A stretch of DNA of 60,000 nt from Zygnema cylindricum (GCA_037447655.1 JBBHKE010002135.1:250001-310000), one strand, 5' to 3'; positions 11,416-21,614 are shown, counted from the stretch's first letter. The notes: generated from the letters alone by a model not told the origin. Numbers and translations: made by a program.

Positions 11416-11624
11416 CACCGCGTATCGCTATTAATGCTGATATTTTTTCCGCCACTTAAAACATCTTTACTCCGTACACAATTGTCCGATTTAGACAACC
11501 AATTGGAAGCTCAGATCCTTACCTTTCAATCGCAACCGTCAGATCAACAAGCCGACAGTTGTGTACGGAGAAAAGATGTTTAAAGTGGCGAAAAGAATAT
11601 TAACACTAATAGCGATACACGGTG
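11416..11624. repeat. MITE family E, copy E1 (foldback)
   Basis: 209 bp flanked by TA (11414-11415 and 11625-11626). Almost the whole element is an inverted repeat: CACCGCGTATCGCTATTA at one end and TAATAGCGATACACGGTG at the other, with the arms continuing through ACATCTTTACTCCGTACAC and its complement. Its outer ends match families D and F, but the core differs. Confidence 0.8.
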
Positions 11625-11658
11625 TACTGTACACCGCGAATCGTTATTAGTGTCAATA

Positions 11659-12365
11659 AGAGCGTTGTTCCATTAGGCGCTCTCAGTAAACGTCAAAAAT
11701 TGGTTTACTGAAGCGATCGTTCCATTGTGTCGGGTCAGTAACCGACATTTGTTTTCCATGGCACATGTTGATTGGTCCACGTAATATATGAATAAGATTC
11801 TGTTAATCTTCAAAGAATCTCTGAGAGCAAATTGTAACCACATATTTGTACCAGCGAAAGGTAAAAAGTGACTCGTACGACGTATTGAATGAAATCTGTA
11901 CGAGCGGACGAAACGTAAGATATGTAAAAGCGTACGAAAATGTCAGAATGGTTGATGGATACCAACAGAAGCGTGAAACAATATCTTCCGTCAAAGATTT
12001 TCTTGCGGCTTCCGGTGGCCTCGCATCCTCCCTGGCGGAAGGCACATGTCATATGCGACGTGTACCCATCTGGTAGCGGGGTCGTCGTGGATATTTGTTC
12101 ACTTTTCCACGAGGCACGACGGTATTCGTTCAGGCACTGAGAATTGACCTACTCCGGGTCACTTGTTGCGAACTGAAAGTGTCAGACGACGTCGTATCCG
12201 ATTATGCATCCGACGGTCCACGTTTACGCCCATAAACGTGGAGAATCAAATCCCTCATTCAGTAGCCTTGTTTTTCTGACATTTTTTTTTCTTTGGTACG
12301 GCACTGTACGAAACAGTACGGCTTTCAGTAAACAACGTCATTTTTCCCCTAATGGAACCTTGCCC
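11659..12365. repeat. MITE family C, nested in D2
   Basis: 707 bp with imperfect ends AGAGCGTTGTTCCATTAGGC and its counterpart (reverse complement GGGCAAGGTTCCATTAG), TA on both sides (11657-11658 and 12366-12367). The CAGTAAACG subterminal string links it to B. Open frames inside are not supported as genes. Confidence 0.7.
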
Positions 12366-12429
12366 TAAGGGTGAAGTTCCACCAGATGTTTCTGTAATCG
12401 TACGGCTTGTCTCGTTATTAGTGTCAATA

Positions 12430-13950
12430 AGGGTGAAGTTCCATTAGACGTTTCTGTAATCGTACAGCCACAGACCGGGTCGATTGAGGGTGGAATTCCA
12501 TTAGGCCGTCCCAGTAAATGTACGGAAAATTATACTGACAGCGTTTACTGGAAGACTATTCCATTTTGTCGGGCCAGTAACAAACCTTCCTCAATTATGA
12601 TTAGCGCCACGCAGCTTAGAGTCCAGATTTGAAAATCTTAAATAAAATCTTCAAACGGAAAGTCAGAACGAAATATCCGTACGGCCGGAGGTAGTTAATG
12701 ATACGTACGTAAAGTTTGCGGCCAGATTTTTGATTTTAAAAACGGAAATCAAAATTTTGAAACGGAATGGCAAAAAGACGCGTCAAACTTTGAAGGTCGC
12801 GGCAAACTTTGAATGTCGGTGGATGTCAGACGGAGCGTGCGAAAAAAAAATCGGCTCACTTGCATCCAGCGTGGCAGGCGGCACATGGACCGTACGACGT
12901 AGGCACATGGCCTATACGACGTGTAGACCTGTGATCGCTTGTTCAAAGCAGATATTTTTTTTCTTTTTCACGTGTACCAATGGTACACGTCTAGTATCGT
13001 ACAACTCTCCTCCCGAGGAGACTATCGTGACACTGGATGATGTGCGCGATTGCTTCGCGGATCTGAAAAAGTGGAATATCCAACGGCCAAGAATTACGCC
13101 TACATCATTGGAGCTTCCCGACAGCTTTCCAGTAACGATTTTTCGTCTGACAAAAAAAAAAATTAAGGTACGTCGTGGTACGGATATGTACGAACTTGTA
13201 CGGCGTCCAGTAACGAACCACACTTTTCTTCTAATGGAATTCCACCCTGAGTCGATGTTCCATCACGAAGAGTCTGTAATCCACGTGTTATATATTTAGT
13301 GGCACCACGTGGATTTTGATCGGATATTCAAAATCTTTTAAAAATCTTCACACCGACAAATTCACTTCAAATCTTCATTTAAGTACCATGTACCTGCGTA
13401 CCAAGTCATAATACGACTGAACTTTTGTACTTTTTACAAACGCCAGCCTTTTACGCCAGCTCATTTTTTAAGGTTCTTGTTTTCGAACATGACGAAAATC
13501 CTCTGCCAGAAATAGTGTGTCGAAAGAGCGTTGCCAAAAATAGTGTGACGAAAGAGCGTTGCCAGAAATAGCGCGACGAAGGACAGCTTCAAGAATCCTT
13601 TTTTTTCAGTTGCATTTTGAAAGGTACAAACCATAAGGAAATTTTGTTATTTTTTGTTGGTTGTCCATCGTGACACGTAGCTTAATCGTCCAGCGTGTCA
13701 CGAATTTTCTTTTCTGTATCCGCCAACCCACCTCCTCGAGGTGGGTTGACAGTTACAGAGAAAAATGAAACGAACGCCTCACAGGTGAACATCTGACGAC
13801 CAATATTACCTCCAAGACCTTCGGAGAGTATTGGCAAGATTCTCTGTAATGTTGTTTTTCGTATAAAAACAAAATAAGCGGTACGAACTGGTACGGATAG
13901 TAGACAATTTATGTAAACTACCCCACTTTTCGTCTGATGGAACTTCACCC
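12430..13950. repeat. MITE family A, copy A4, nested in D2 and carrying B
   Basis: Starts AGGGTGAAGTTCCATTAG and ends CTGATGGAACTTCACCC, TA at 12428-12429 and 13951-13952. Without B it is about 760 bp, like A3. Its centre has the hairpin CAACCCACCTC-ctc-GAGGTGGGTTG (about 13723-13748), identical in A3. Confidence 0.8.
12489..13247. repeat. MITE family B, nested in A4
   Basis: About 759 bp with ends GGTGGAATTCCATTAG and CTAATGGAATTCCACC(C). It interrupts A4 at the string GATTGAGTCGATG, known uninterrupted from A3 at about 29212. TGAG occurs on both sides, so the target duplication appears to be about 4 bp (or 3 bp plus an ambiguous base), unlike the TA of the other families. Confidence 0.7.
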
Positions 13951-14464
13951 TAACTCTAATTTGGGTTCTTAAAATTTTGATTTTTTTTTCAAATCGGATA
14001 CATGATTTCAATTTTTCCTTGACGTTAATTAAGGTACGGTACAAAATAGCGTAAAGACCGAAAGTACGATAAAATGTAAATGGTGTGGTGTACGGTCATG
14101 TCAGACCATACATAAATGTACCTTTTTAAGTGAAAATTTACAAAAAATGAATTAAATCAGACGCGCACGTAGAGGAACGTGCGCTCAAAAAAACGGGATT
14201 AGTGTGACACGTAAATTAGTATGGCATGTACGGATATTTTAAATTCGCGACGGCGTACAATTTCTAATATTTTGTACGGATAGATATATTAATGTATATA
14301 ATCGTACGACGAATATTTCATTTTTGTTGTTCCCAAATTAGCATTAACGCCGAAATTAGAATACACGTTTTTTTTGAAAAAAAAAAAATCTTAATTAGCA
14401 TCAAGTACGGTAAACTTTCTTCAACACTATTTAAACTTTGACACTAATAATGATTCGCGGTGTA

Positions 14465-14811
14465 GTGTTGTGCATCAATGTTTCTTATCGCGATAAATCG
14501 AATGAGTGGTATATCGGTTTTTGAAATTGCGTCGTTACAGTACCAACAAAAGATTATAGCTATACATTAGATGGGAGGATCAAAACCATAGTAAGGAACT
14601 TCAGTAGGAAAACAAAGCACGAAATGTGTACCGAGTTATCCGGGCAAGTTGGAGAGGGGGAGGGCTTTTGATTTGTTTTTCACAACCCATTACGTACCAC
14701 AGTACGAAGTTATCGCCATGGTTATCGACCCGAAATTTATCGGTATCGTATTGCAATGCATCTGTATTGTATCGCATTGGTTCCTTTTACGAGACGATTA
14801 TATTTGTAGGT
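14465..14811. other. Unassigned spacer before the hAT element
   Basis: No gene or repeat recognised; two overlapping frames of 62 and 75 codons have no recognisable domain. Confidence 0.3.
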
Positions 14812-15712
14812 TAGAGGTCGCAAAAGTCAAAATTTTACATAACCGAAACCGACCGTTTTTGTGTTTCAAAATTTGATTAACCGACGCCCAACCTGGTTAT
14901 GTCACGCTCCAAAATTGTTAACCGTTAACCGACTGGCGTTTATGAAAATAATAGTTAACCGAAACTCGATTTCTCGCGACTAATCGTACCCACCCGTAAT
15001 CGAAAAAATAAAAAATTACAACGCTCATTGTTTTTAGCGTTAAGCATCTATTACTATTAATAAAAAATTATGATTAATAACACTATTTAATACAAGGAGA
15101 CGTGGCAGGTTGTAATCCACATCTTTAAATAGTAAAGACTTATTCACACTTATAACAATGAGCGATGTAGTGGTACATCTCCTTTTGCGTGTAACTCTTA
15201 TACTAATGTTTAAACTCTATGTTAATGTTTTTTCTCTCACAAATCTAATTTTTTCGCTACATGTTTTGGACGTTTTTTCTTTCGACTACGATACTATGTT
15301 ATGAATTATGCAAAAAAGGTAAAGTTTTTATTATGTATGCTTAAAAAAAAATAATAGTTTTCACATGGGAAATCAATTAGCAAAAAACACTTTGTGATAG
15401 GCAAAAAAAACAGAAATTATTTTGTATTATTAAATACAGAAACAAACAAATAACAACCTCGTTCTATTTTCGACTCTATTATACAAATTCTCAACCTCCA
15501 ACTTTAAAACTACACAAAATCTACAAATCTAAATTTGGTATACATACTATGCTTTAGTAATTTGATAAAAAAAAAAGCATTCCGGTTTAAAAAAAAATCA
15601 AAATAACACTAGAAAAATTGTGAAATACAACAAAAAATTCAAAGGAAAAAAAAAACAAGATAACTAATACTAAAAAAATAACAATAATTAGAAAACAGAA
15701 CAAAATAAAAAA

Positions 15713-17308
15713 CTATACATTTAAAATATCTCGGTTGGATCTAACACACAAAAGATCACTAACAATTGAAGTCGCTAGTGAGCTACACTTCTTTGTTATC
15801 GTGTTCCCGACATCCGAAAAATTGCATTCGGACATGGAGCTAGAAGCCGGAATAGCTAGAATAAATTTAGCAACACCGACTAGAATGGGAAATCCCCCAT
15901 CTTTCGCACGTACATTTGATTTTTTTTCCACCATTCAAGTATGTTAAAGTTCAATCTTTCGTCATTGGTTAAATTTAAATCAAAATAACGTTTCAATTCG
16001 TCACTACGAGTGTTTTTTTGTCGGTTTTGATATAACCTCATTTTTGTCATCGCTCTCACCAAAACAATTGTGGAAACCGTCCATACTTTGCAATGTTTTT
16101 CGTTTTTTTGTGATACGTTAAAGACTACCGAAATCAACGTCATCACTGAGGTCGTTTGCGAGTTTTTGAAGTTTGACCCTCGCGCTTTCAATTTCGGTTT
16201 TCAATACCCCAATTATTTCAAGCTTTTGTTTTTTGTCGGGGATATAAGATAGCCGCGATAATATGATACTCTTGAAAGCCCCTCTTCGGTAGCGCAAATT
16301 TCATAAAAAAGTTCTTTCAACTTTTGCAAGTTTGGGGAATCGGCCGGGCATTCTTTTTCACCGTCATTGTAAGATGTTTTTCTTATCTTACAATGGTTAT
16401 GGAGAGACGATAGTTCAAACAAAACCAAATGTAAAGTTGGTTCTTTTAATTTTTCCAACTTTAGGGTCGCTTCTTGAAACCTTTCCAAAAATCGTATAAG
16501 TTCGGTAAGGTGAGTCTTATCGATACAAGCAAAAAGTATCAATTTATTTTTTGCTTGAGCGTTGGTATTATCTCATTGAATGCATCATAAATACTCTTAA
16601 GCATTCGGAGTAAAGAATTCCACCGCGTTGCGTTTTCTTGTTTTAAAGTGTTTTTCAAAAGATTTTGTAAATTACTCTGTTTGAAAAACGTGACCAGTGA
16701 TTTACACGCGTCAGTTAGATCAAACAATTCAAAAACTTCCACATCATATTTGTATTTTTTGAAAGTTCCGCTCTTGTTCAAAATCGTTGTCACATTTGTA
16801 ACAATTTTATGGTCCGTGCAAAGTATCCAAGTAAACATACTCGGTAGTCCTTCAACCCCACACATGTTAGAGCCACTATCAGTCACAACAATGCAACGAT
16901 TTTGCAAAACATCAAAATTGGACATTTCAAAATTGGTCAAACAATTTTTGAAAGCCGTTAAAACATTTGCCGCGGTATGTTTTTCCTCCGGAAAATGATC
17001 GACTTGAAGCGTCCGTGCTTGAAGTTTAAATTCTTTGTCAATAAAATGAGCAGTTACTGACATGAATGAGGTTATTTTTATTGTCTCGGTCTAGAGATCG
17101 GTTGTAAATGCGACAAAAATATTGTTATCTATATTTTCTTTAAATTTTGGGAAGATCAAACTACAAATATATTTGGCAGAAGATATAATATAGTTTTTTA
17201 CGCTATTCACGGACGGGAGTAGCTGGTCGATGTCAACACTTTTGTTGGACGAAACACCAACATCAAATAATGCTTGACAAAATGTTTGAAAACCTAGGAA
17301 CAAAAAAG

Positions 17309-17355
<47 letters not shown>

Positions 17356-17375
17356 TATATATATACATATATCAT
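15713..17375 (-). pseudogene. hAT transposase remnant
   Basis: Read on the minus strand, pieces run from about 17330 down to 15713. The RNase-H-like core begins with FVAFTTDL, then TAHFIDKEFKLQ, the VVTDSGSNM motif, the cysteine/histidine pair in ILCTDHKIV and ATRWNS. After a frame break comes a helical part (LIRFLERFQEATLKLEKL). The C-terminal dimerisation region reads LVGVAKFILAIPASSSMSE followed by CNFSDVG, the hATC motif with Cys for the usual Arg after SE. At least three frame breaks or stops separate the pieces (between 17091 and 17063, near 16540, near 15900), and the N-terminal DNA-binding domain is gone, so it cannot encode an active enzyme. Confidence 0.85.
17311..17372. repeat. TA microsatellite in the hAT element
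   Basis: About 60 bp of almost pure (TA)n at the N-terminal side of the transposase remnant. It expands into a Tyr/Ile frame that is not protein-coding. Confidence 0.9.
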
Positions 17376-18358
17376 ACTATTATAACCATGATCAATAAAT
17401 AAGGTTTATACTAAAACAACATCATGCCAAACCAAATAATAATCAAAAAAATAAAAATAAGCGTACGAATATAAATTATAGATGAAAAAATAGTGATGAA
17501 ACTCAAGAATATAAATTTATTAACAAAACAAGTTATAATGACATATACATTAAAGCCATCCTACTGGAATTCAAAATAAATCATATCTGAACCGTCGACC
17601 ATCCAAAATGGTCGAATGTCCTCGCAACACAACAACGCCACCATTTTCGCAATTTTTTTCGGTTTTAAATACCAATTAACTTTATCAATTTATTGTTTGA
17701 AACATATGAGTAAGCTAATAATTAGGACTTGTCGTGGGAAATTGACGCAACAATATGATTTTCGCTGATTTATTAACTAATAATAACTACATGTCGCATG
17801 ACATTGACATAATAATATGATATATTTGTGGAATCATGTACGATGTATGAGTAAGCCAATAATTATGATCTAACACATGATATTGACATAATAATTTGGC
17901 ATATTTTTTTGAAACACCGTATAAAGTGCATAATTAACACTTTACATAGATTACGATTTGCGACCCTTATCTTTTAGTAAGATTCGCGAAATGAATAGTG
18001 TTAGTATCGTGTCAGATTTGCGACGCTAATCATGATGTCACGTACTCCACGATACCAAAATTACAAATTACAATAATGTTGGAAAAAAAAAACAAAAATT
18101 TCATTTTTTTTCGTTTTTTGCTTGACCGACCGTAACCCATTTTTTTTTCTGTGAATCAACCGCCTGAATCCGCCCGACCCCCCGAATTTGGCAACCGAAT
18201 CCATTCCGCAACCGGCGCTGGCGGTTGGTTAACGGTCGGTCACGGTTTCGGTTGGCCGTTTGCGACCTCACCTGCAAGTCAAAAATAGATACATATCGGG
18301 TGTCGGCAATAGGCTACGGATACTCACTCCACAATTTCTCATTGCTGCTACTGCAGCC

Positions 18359-18933
18359 CAGAGGTCGCAAACGGTCAACCGAAACCGTGACGGACCGTTA
18401 ACCGACCGCCCGCGCCGGATCTAGAACGGATTCGGTTGCCAAATTTTGGGAGTCGGGTAGTTGCGGTCGGTTCATTCACCAAAAAAAAAAAGTCGGTTAC
18501 GGTCGGTTAACCAAAAAAAATGGAAGTTTTGTACCCTCCATAAAACCCAACATACTTTGTACTCCTTGTTATCATGGAAGTACGTGATATCATGATTAGC
18601 GTCGCAAATCTGACACGTGAGTAACACTATTCATTTCGCAAATCTTAAGGAACGCGACAAATAGTAATTATTGGCTTATTCATACGTCGTACATTATTGC
18701 AAAGTACATTAACGCTAATAACAATGAGCGTTGTAATTTTGTACTGTTTCGGTTACGGGCGGGCACGGTTAGTCGCGAGAAATCGAGTTTCGGTTAACTT
18801 TTATTTTCGTAAATGCCGGTCAGTTAACAAGTTTGGAGCGTGACATAACCCGGTCGGGCGTTGGTTACTCAAATTTTGAAAAAAAAAAACGGTCGGTTTC
18901 GGTTATGTAAAAATTTGACTTTTGCGACCTCTG
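18359..18933. mobile_element. Non-autonomous hAT derivative
   Basis: 575 bp, ends CAGAGGTCGCAAA and TTTTGCGACCTCTG, 8-bp target duplication CTGCAGCC/CTGTAGCG with two mismatches. Its left half corresponds to the right end of the 3.46-kb hAT element next door (GACCGTTAACCG..., AATCTGACACG, CGCAAATCTTA) and its right half to that element's left end, both inverted. It is therefore an internal-deletion product in opposite orientation, inserted 88 bp away. Confidence 0.85.
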
Positions 18934-18941
18934 CTGTAGCG

Positions 18942-19099
18942 TGCTACCCAAGAAGAAGTGTACACGTGTGGCAATTATGAAATCTGTACATCGACGTCCG
19001 AAACATCTACTTTTTCAAACGAGAGTTTTTCACATGTACGTTGTCAGCATTTTGCTTTTAAAACAGGCCGTCAATATTTGTCAAATAGTCTCACTGTAG
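18942..19099. other. Spacer
   Basis: Flank of the small hAT element; no feature seen. Confidence 0.3.
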
Positions 19100-19101
19100 T
19101 A

Positions 19102-19661
19102 CACCGCCAATCGCTATTAGCGTAGTATACGCTAATTCCGTCCCGCTTTTTTTTGTATTATTCTCAAATAGCATAGCGTATGCTATTTGTTTCTGTACAC
19201 CATTTCGGGTTATTTTCCAAGTACGGTACAAAACGAAAGTACGTTGTCATTTAAATAGTGTGGTGTACGGTACGTTCATACCGTACCAAATTGTACCTTT
19301 TTAAGTGAAAAAGTATAATTAATGAGTTTTAGTAACCGCGGACGCATGAGAATATGCGCTCTAAAAAGGGGATATAATCGGGCTGTCAAATATCACGTTC
19401 GCACATATTCGTCCAACAACCGCGTTTCGACTGTCTGAACGTACGATTTGTGTAATATTTGTCAGATTATGTACAAATACCTTTATTAGTGTAAGCATGT
19501 TTGCGACCGACATATTTTTCTTTTCAAAGACCCAAATTAGAATTATTAAACAATTAGAATGTATGTTTTTTTTCAAAATTTATAAATTCTTAATTAGCGT
19601 AAACTACTGTAATTATTCACATACGCTAAAGAAACATCTACGCTAATAGCGATTGGCGGTG
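19102..19661. repeat. MITE family F, copy F1
   Basis: 560 bp, ends CACCGCCAATCGCTATTAGC and GCTAATAGCGATTGGCGGTG, TA at 19100-19101 and 19662-19663. No coding capacity. F2 has exactly the same length and is the same element inverted. Interior blocks (GTACCTTTTTAAGTGAAAAA, ACCGCGGACGCATGAG) link it to D1 and D2. Confidence 0.85.
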
Positions 19662-19978
19662 TACTGTACTTTGTCGAACAACCAGTCATCAATTCTTTCC
19701 TCCCGCAGCTGGAGGTACAACAACAACGCTCAAGGAAAAAATAAGAGGAAAAAAAAGGAAGCCTGACAATTGAAATATACAATAAAGTACGACAAAGGCT
19801 GCCGGATGTTGGCTGGTCATTATTGCCTTCATTATTCTCAGTTGACTTCGCCTCTTTGTCTCTTCCCTTCTGGTTCTCACGTTTTGTGTCCCTTGTCCCA
19901 TTGTTCAGCTCTTGCTGTCATTCTCCATTCGGTTGCCTCCCTCTCACAAAGCATTTTGCTTCCGTCGTCACCCGAGAG

Positions 19979-20171
19979 ATGAAGCCGAGCGGCCGAAGCC
20001 CTCCTCTTGAACAAACGAATAAGCTGCGAGGGCCGCACACGTCCGAGTAGCAGCGGGTTGCGGAAGAGCTCCAGCAGGATGAATATGTCGACTTGGAGAC
20101 CGCATTCCGTGTCCTGGAAGATGCAGATGGAACGCGTCCCATGGAAGTCTCTTCACATCAACAAATAGTCG
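19979..20171 (+). pseudogene. Possible first exon of an unrecognised gene
   Basis: From ATG 19979 the frame reads MKPSGRSPPLEQTNKLRGPH..., meets one TAG at 20048-20050, then continues as QRVAEELQQDEYVDLETAF and on to HQQIV, ending at a strong donor GTGAGTAAG (20172). The acidic, non-repetitive sequence looks exon-like. The TRIM at 20299 would lie in its intron. No domain is recognised, and a link with the frames at 21615-22286 is speculation. Confidence 0.3.
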
Positions 20172-20298
20172 TGAGTAAGAAATTAGTCCTCCTTGTTGAG
20201 TCACGATAATATGCTCGTTTGCTATCTCATGCATCAACTGTCTTACTAACAAATAGGACTCGTCAATGAGGAGTTCATACACGTGTGCCTTTTTATTT

Positions 20299-20517
20299 TG
20301 TTGACGTACGTGAAACGTGCGATCGATATCCGGAATTATGGTAAAATCCACATTAAAACCTATATAAAAACGGACCACCCAGCGTAACATCGGAGCTGGT
20401 GGCATAGTGGTAGTGCGTTCACAGCTAAAGTGAAAGGTCCCAGGTTCAACTTGGCCGGCTCATCAATCCTTTTATTGGGATCGTCCATTCTATCCCCCGA
20501 TTCTAAGAATCTTAACA
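20299..20517 (+). repeat. TRIM 5' LTR
   Basis: 219 bp, TGTTGACG...TTAACA. A TATATAAAA box at 20371-20379 lies upstream of the tRNA-like part. Followed directly by the primer-binding site. Confidence 0.85.
20393..20461 (+). ncRNA. tRNA-like sequence in the TRIM 5' LTR
   Basis: 69 nt that fold as a near cloverleaf. Acceptor GAGCTGG pairs with CCGGCTC (seven pairs, one G-U). The D arm is GCAT-AGTGGTA-GTGC, four pairs. The anticodon arm TTCAC-AGCTAAA-GTGAA has five perfect pairs and a 7-nt loop. The T arm has lost two bases relative to LTR2. The A box TGGCATAGTGG is good; the B box GGTTCAACTT is damaged. By position the anticodon would be CTA, but U33 is G, so a charged tRNA is unlikely. It is either a pol III promoter or a relic of one. 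Confidence 0.6.
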
Positions 20518-20533
20518 TGGTATCAGAGCCAGG
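20518..20533 (+). promoter_or_regulatory. TRIM primer-binding site
   Basis: TGGTATCAGAGCCAGG directly after the LTR; complementary to the 3' end of plant initiator tRNA-Met (from memory of that tRNA). Confidence 0.85.
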
Positions 20534-20574
20534 GGGACTAGGTTTACATAGACTATTATGACCGGTTACCTCTC

Positions 20575-20583
20575 GAGGAGGGG
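20575..20583 (+). promoter_or_regulatory. TRIM polypurine tract
   Basis: GAGGAGGGG immediately before LTR2, the expected plus-strand primer. Confidence 0.8.
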
Positions 20584-20802
20584 TGTTGACGTACGTGAAA
20601 CGTGCGCTCGATATCCGCAATTGTGGTAAAATCCACATTAAAAGGTATATTAAAACGGACCCACCAGTGTAACATCCGAGCAAGTGACACAGTGGTAGTG
20701 CGTTCGCAGCTAAAGTTAAAGGCCCCAGGTTTAAATCCTGGCTGGCTCAACAATCTCTATTGGGATCGTCCATTCTATCCTCCGATTCTAGGAATCTTAA
20801 CA
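20584..20802 (+). repeat. TRIM 3' LTR
   Basis: 219 bp, the same length as the 5' LTR, TGTTGACG...TTAACA. Confidence 0.85.
20678..20748 (+). ncRNA. tRNA-like sequence in the TRIM 3' LTR
   Basis: 71 nt with canonical spacing. Acceptor GAGCAAG/CTGGCTC has six of seven pairs; the T arm CCAGG-TTTAAAT-CCTGG is perfect; the D arm has three of four pairs; the anticodon arm TTCGC-AGCTAAA-GTTAA is partly broken. LTR1 is intact where LTR2 is broken and vice versa, so the ancestral LTR carried a complete cloverleaf. A third partial copy at 20835 preserves a perfect B box (GGTTCAAATCC). Confidence 0.65.
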
Positions 20803-20941
20803 TATTATGCTTAGAATCTCCTGTCTTGCGGATTAGGTTCAAATCCTGGCCGGCTCAACAATCTCTATTGGGATCGTCCATTCTATCCTCCGATTCTAGG
20901 AATCTTAAAATATTATGCTTAGAATCTCCTATCTTGCGGAT
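20727..20941. repeat. 108-bp tandem duplication over the TRIM 3' end
   Basis: Two units, 20727-20834 and 20835-20941. Each holds the last 76 bp or so of the LTR followed by TATTATGCTTAGAATCTCC and TCTTGCGGATT. The flank is duplicated with the LTR end, so it happened after insertion. Confidence 0.75.
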
Positions 20942-21539
20942 TCGGTTTTTCCTGGCCCATGTTTGAGTTGTGGTAGTTTAATTTCTGCCAATGTTGGAGT
21001 TTTCCAGACATTTAATTCGCATTGTGTTTCACTTTTGGGGCTCAAATGTTTTATTGTTCCTTTGTTTTTTACCTGTATACATGCATATTGTTTCTTTCTG
21101 TATTTGTTTGAAGAATATCAATGGAACATTTGTTGTTTTAGCAGGTAATTGTACAAATTATTTACCGATATTGCAGATTGAAGCTGAACTGTATTTCTTT
21201 TTGCAGGTTATACAAAACGATTAGTCAGTGTTAAATTAGTCCGTCAAGCCATAATTATTTTTAGATGACTAGTGTCTTTCCCACTGAGCATGCTTCAGGA
21301 AATTCTAGAACGGTTTCACCAGTCATCTCTAACCTTTGTCAAGCTAGGAAACCATCTTGCTAAAGAAGACTTTAATTAGTTACTGAGCTATCCCATTTAT
21401 GACAACGAAAGGCCCACGTCATCTGTGCTACCAATCTTTAACGACAATGTTTCAAGGCTGGAGATCAACACTCGTACCTGTTAAGGATCGGTGATATTCA
21501 ACATATCGTATGGGCGCCAAAGTGAAAACTTTGGAAAAT
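20942..21539. other. Unassigned sequence
   Basis: T-rich, no recognisable gene. A good splice acceptor, CTTTTTGCAG, ends at about 21206 and may belong to the gene fragments on either side. Confidence 0.3.
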
Positions 21540-21611
21540 GGCCAAGCCGGGGATCGATCCCGGGACATTATGTTAGCCGTACACTAGCTTTACCAACTGA
21601 GCTACCCGGCC
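21540..21611 (-). tRNA. tRNA or tRNA-like gene, isotype unclear (positional anticodon GGC)
   Basis: 72 nt on the minus strand. Acceptor GGCCGGG pairs with CTTGGCC (seven pairs, two G-U). The A box TAGCTCAGTTGG is perfect; the D stem has three of four pairs; the T arm CCGGG-ATCGATC-CCCGG is perfect with a good B box. The anticodon arm AGTGT-ACGGCTA-ACATA has four of five pairs. The base after the acceptor is A, followed at once by TTTT, a pol III terminator. Counting from the stem puts GGC at 34-36, but position 33 is C rather than U, and the acceptor lacks the G3-U70 pair of tRNA-Ala. It is thus either a tRNA-derived pseudogene or a divergent tRNA. Confidence 0.6.
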
Positions 21612-21614
21612 GAT

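Larger units (their letters stand above)
11632..14462. repeat. MITE family D, copy D2, host of a nest
   Basis: The left end CACCGCGAATCGTTATTAGT (from 11632) and the right end ACTAATAATGATTCGCGGTG (to 14462) are inverted repeats, with TA at 11630-11631 and 14463-14464. The interior after 13953 matches other D/F elements (ACCTTTTTAAGTGAAAA, a paired GTGCG region). Between its ends lie MITEs C, a 45-bp A end, A4 and B. The left-end string TTATTAGTGTCAATAAG-like occurs twice (11643 and 12415), so a rearrangement accompanied the insertions. Confidence 0.65.
14812..18271 (-). mobile_element. hAT-superfamily DNA transposon, decayed
   Basis: 3.46 kb. The left end TAGAGGTCGCAAAAG and right end TTTGCGACCTCAC are inverted repeats of hAT style, matching the cleaner ends of the small derivative at 18359. 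Possible 8-bp target duplication: TTGTAGGT on the left and CTGCAAGT on the right (five of eight equal, the others transitions). The subterminal parts are rich in GGTTAACCG-like motifs, plausible transposase-binding sites. A broken transposase lies on the minus strand; the part beyond its N-terminus (17.4-18.2 kb) is AT-rich with no BED zinc finger visible. Confidence 0.75.
20299..20802 (+). mobile_element. TRIM-type miniature LTR retrotransposon
   Basis: 504 bp in all: two 219-bp LTRs (20299-20517 and 20584-20802) around a 66-bp centre. Both LTRs begin TGTTGACGTACGTGAAACG and end AATCTTAACA, i.e. TG...CA. The centre opens with TGGTATCAGAGCCAGG (20518-20533), which fits the 3' end of plant initiator tRNA-Met over 16 bases, and closes with the purine run GAGGAGGGG (20575-20583) touching LTR2. 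The flanks TATTT and TATTA suggest a 5-bp duplication with one mismatch. There is no coding capacity, as in TRIMs. The two LTRs differ at many positions, so the insertion is not recent. Each LTR contains a tRNA-like sequence. Confidence 0.85.

Noticed and set aside
12730-13299. 189-codon frame over MITE B
   Set aside because: It crosses the right end of B into A4, so it cannot be an evolved gene.
20393-20461. An amber-suppressor tRNA (anticodon CTA) in the TRIM LTR
   Set aside because: U33 is missing and the T arm lacks two bases, so a working tRNA is not supported.
20393-20748. Two tandem SINEs instead of a TRIM
   Set aside because: TG...CA ends, equal 219-bp repeats, primer-binding site and purine tract next to the repeats fit an LTR element; SINEs would not have them.
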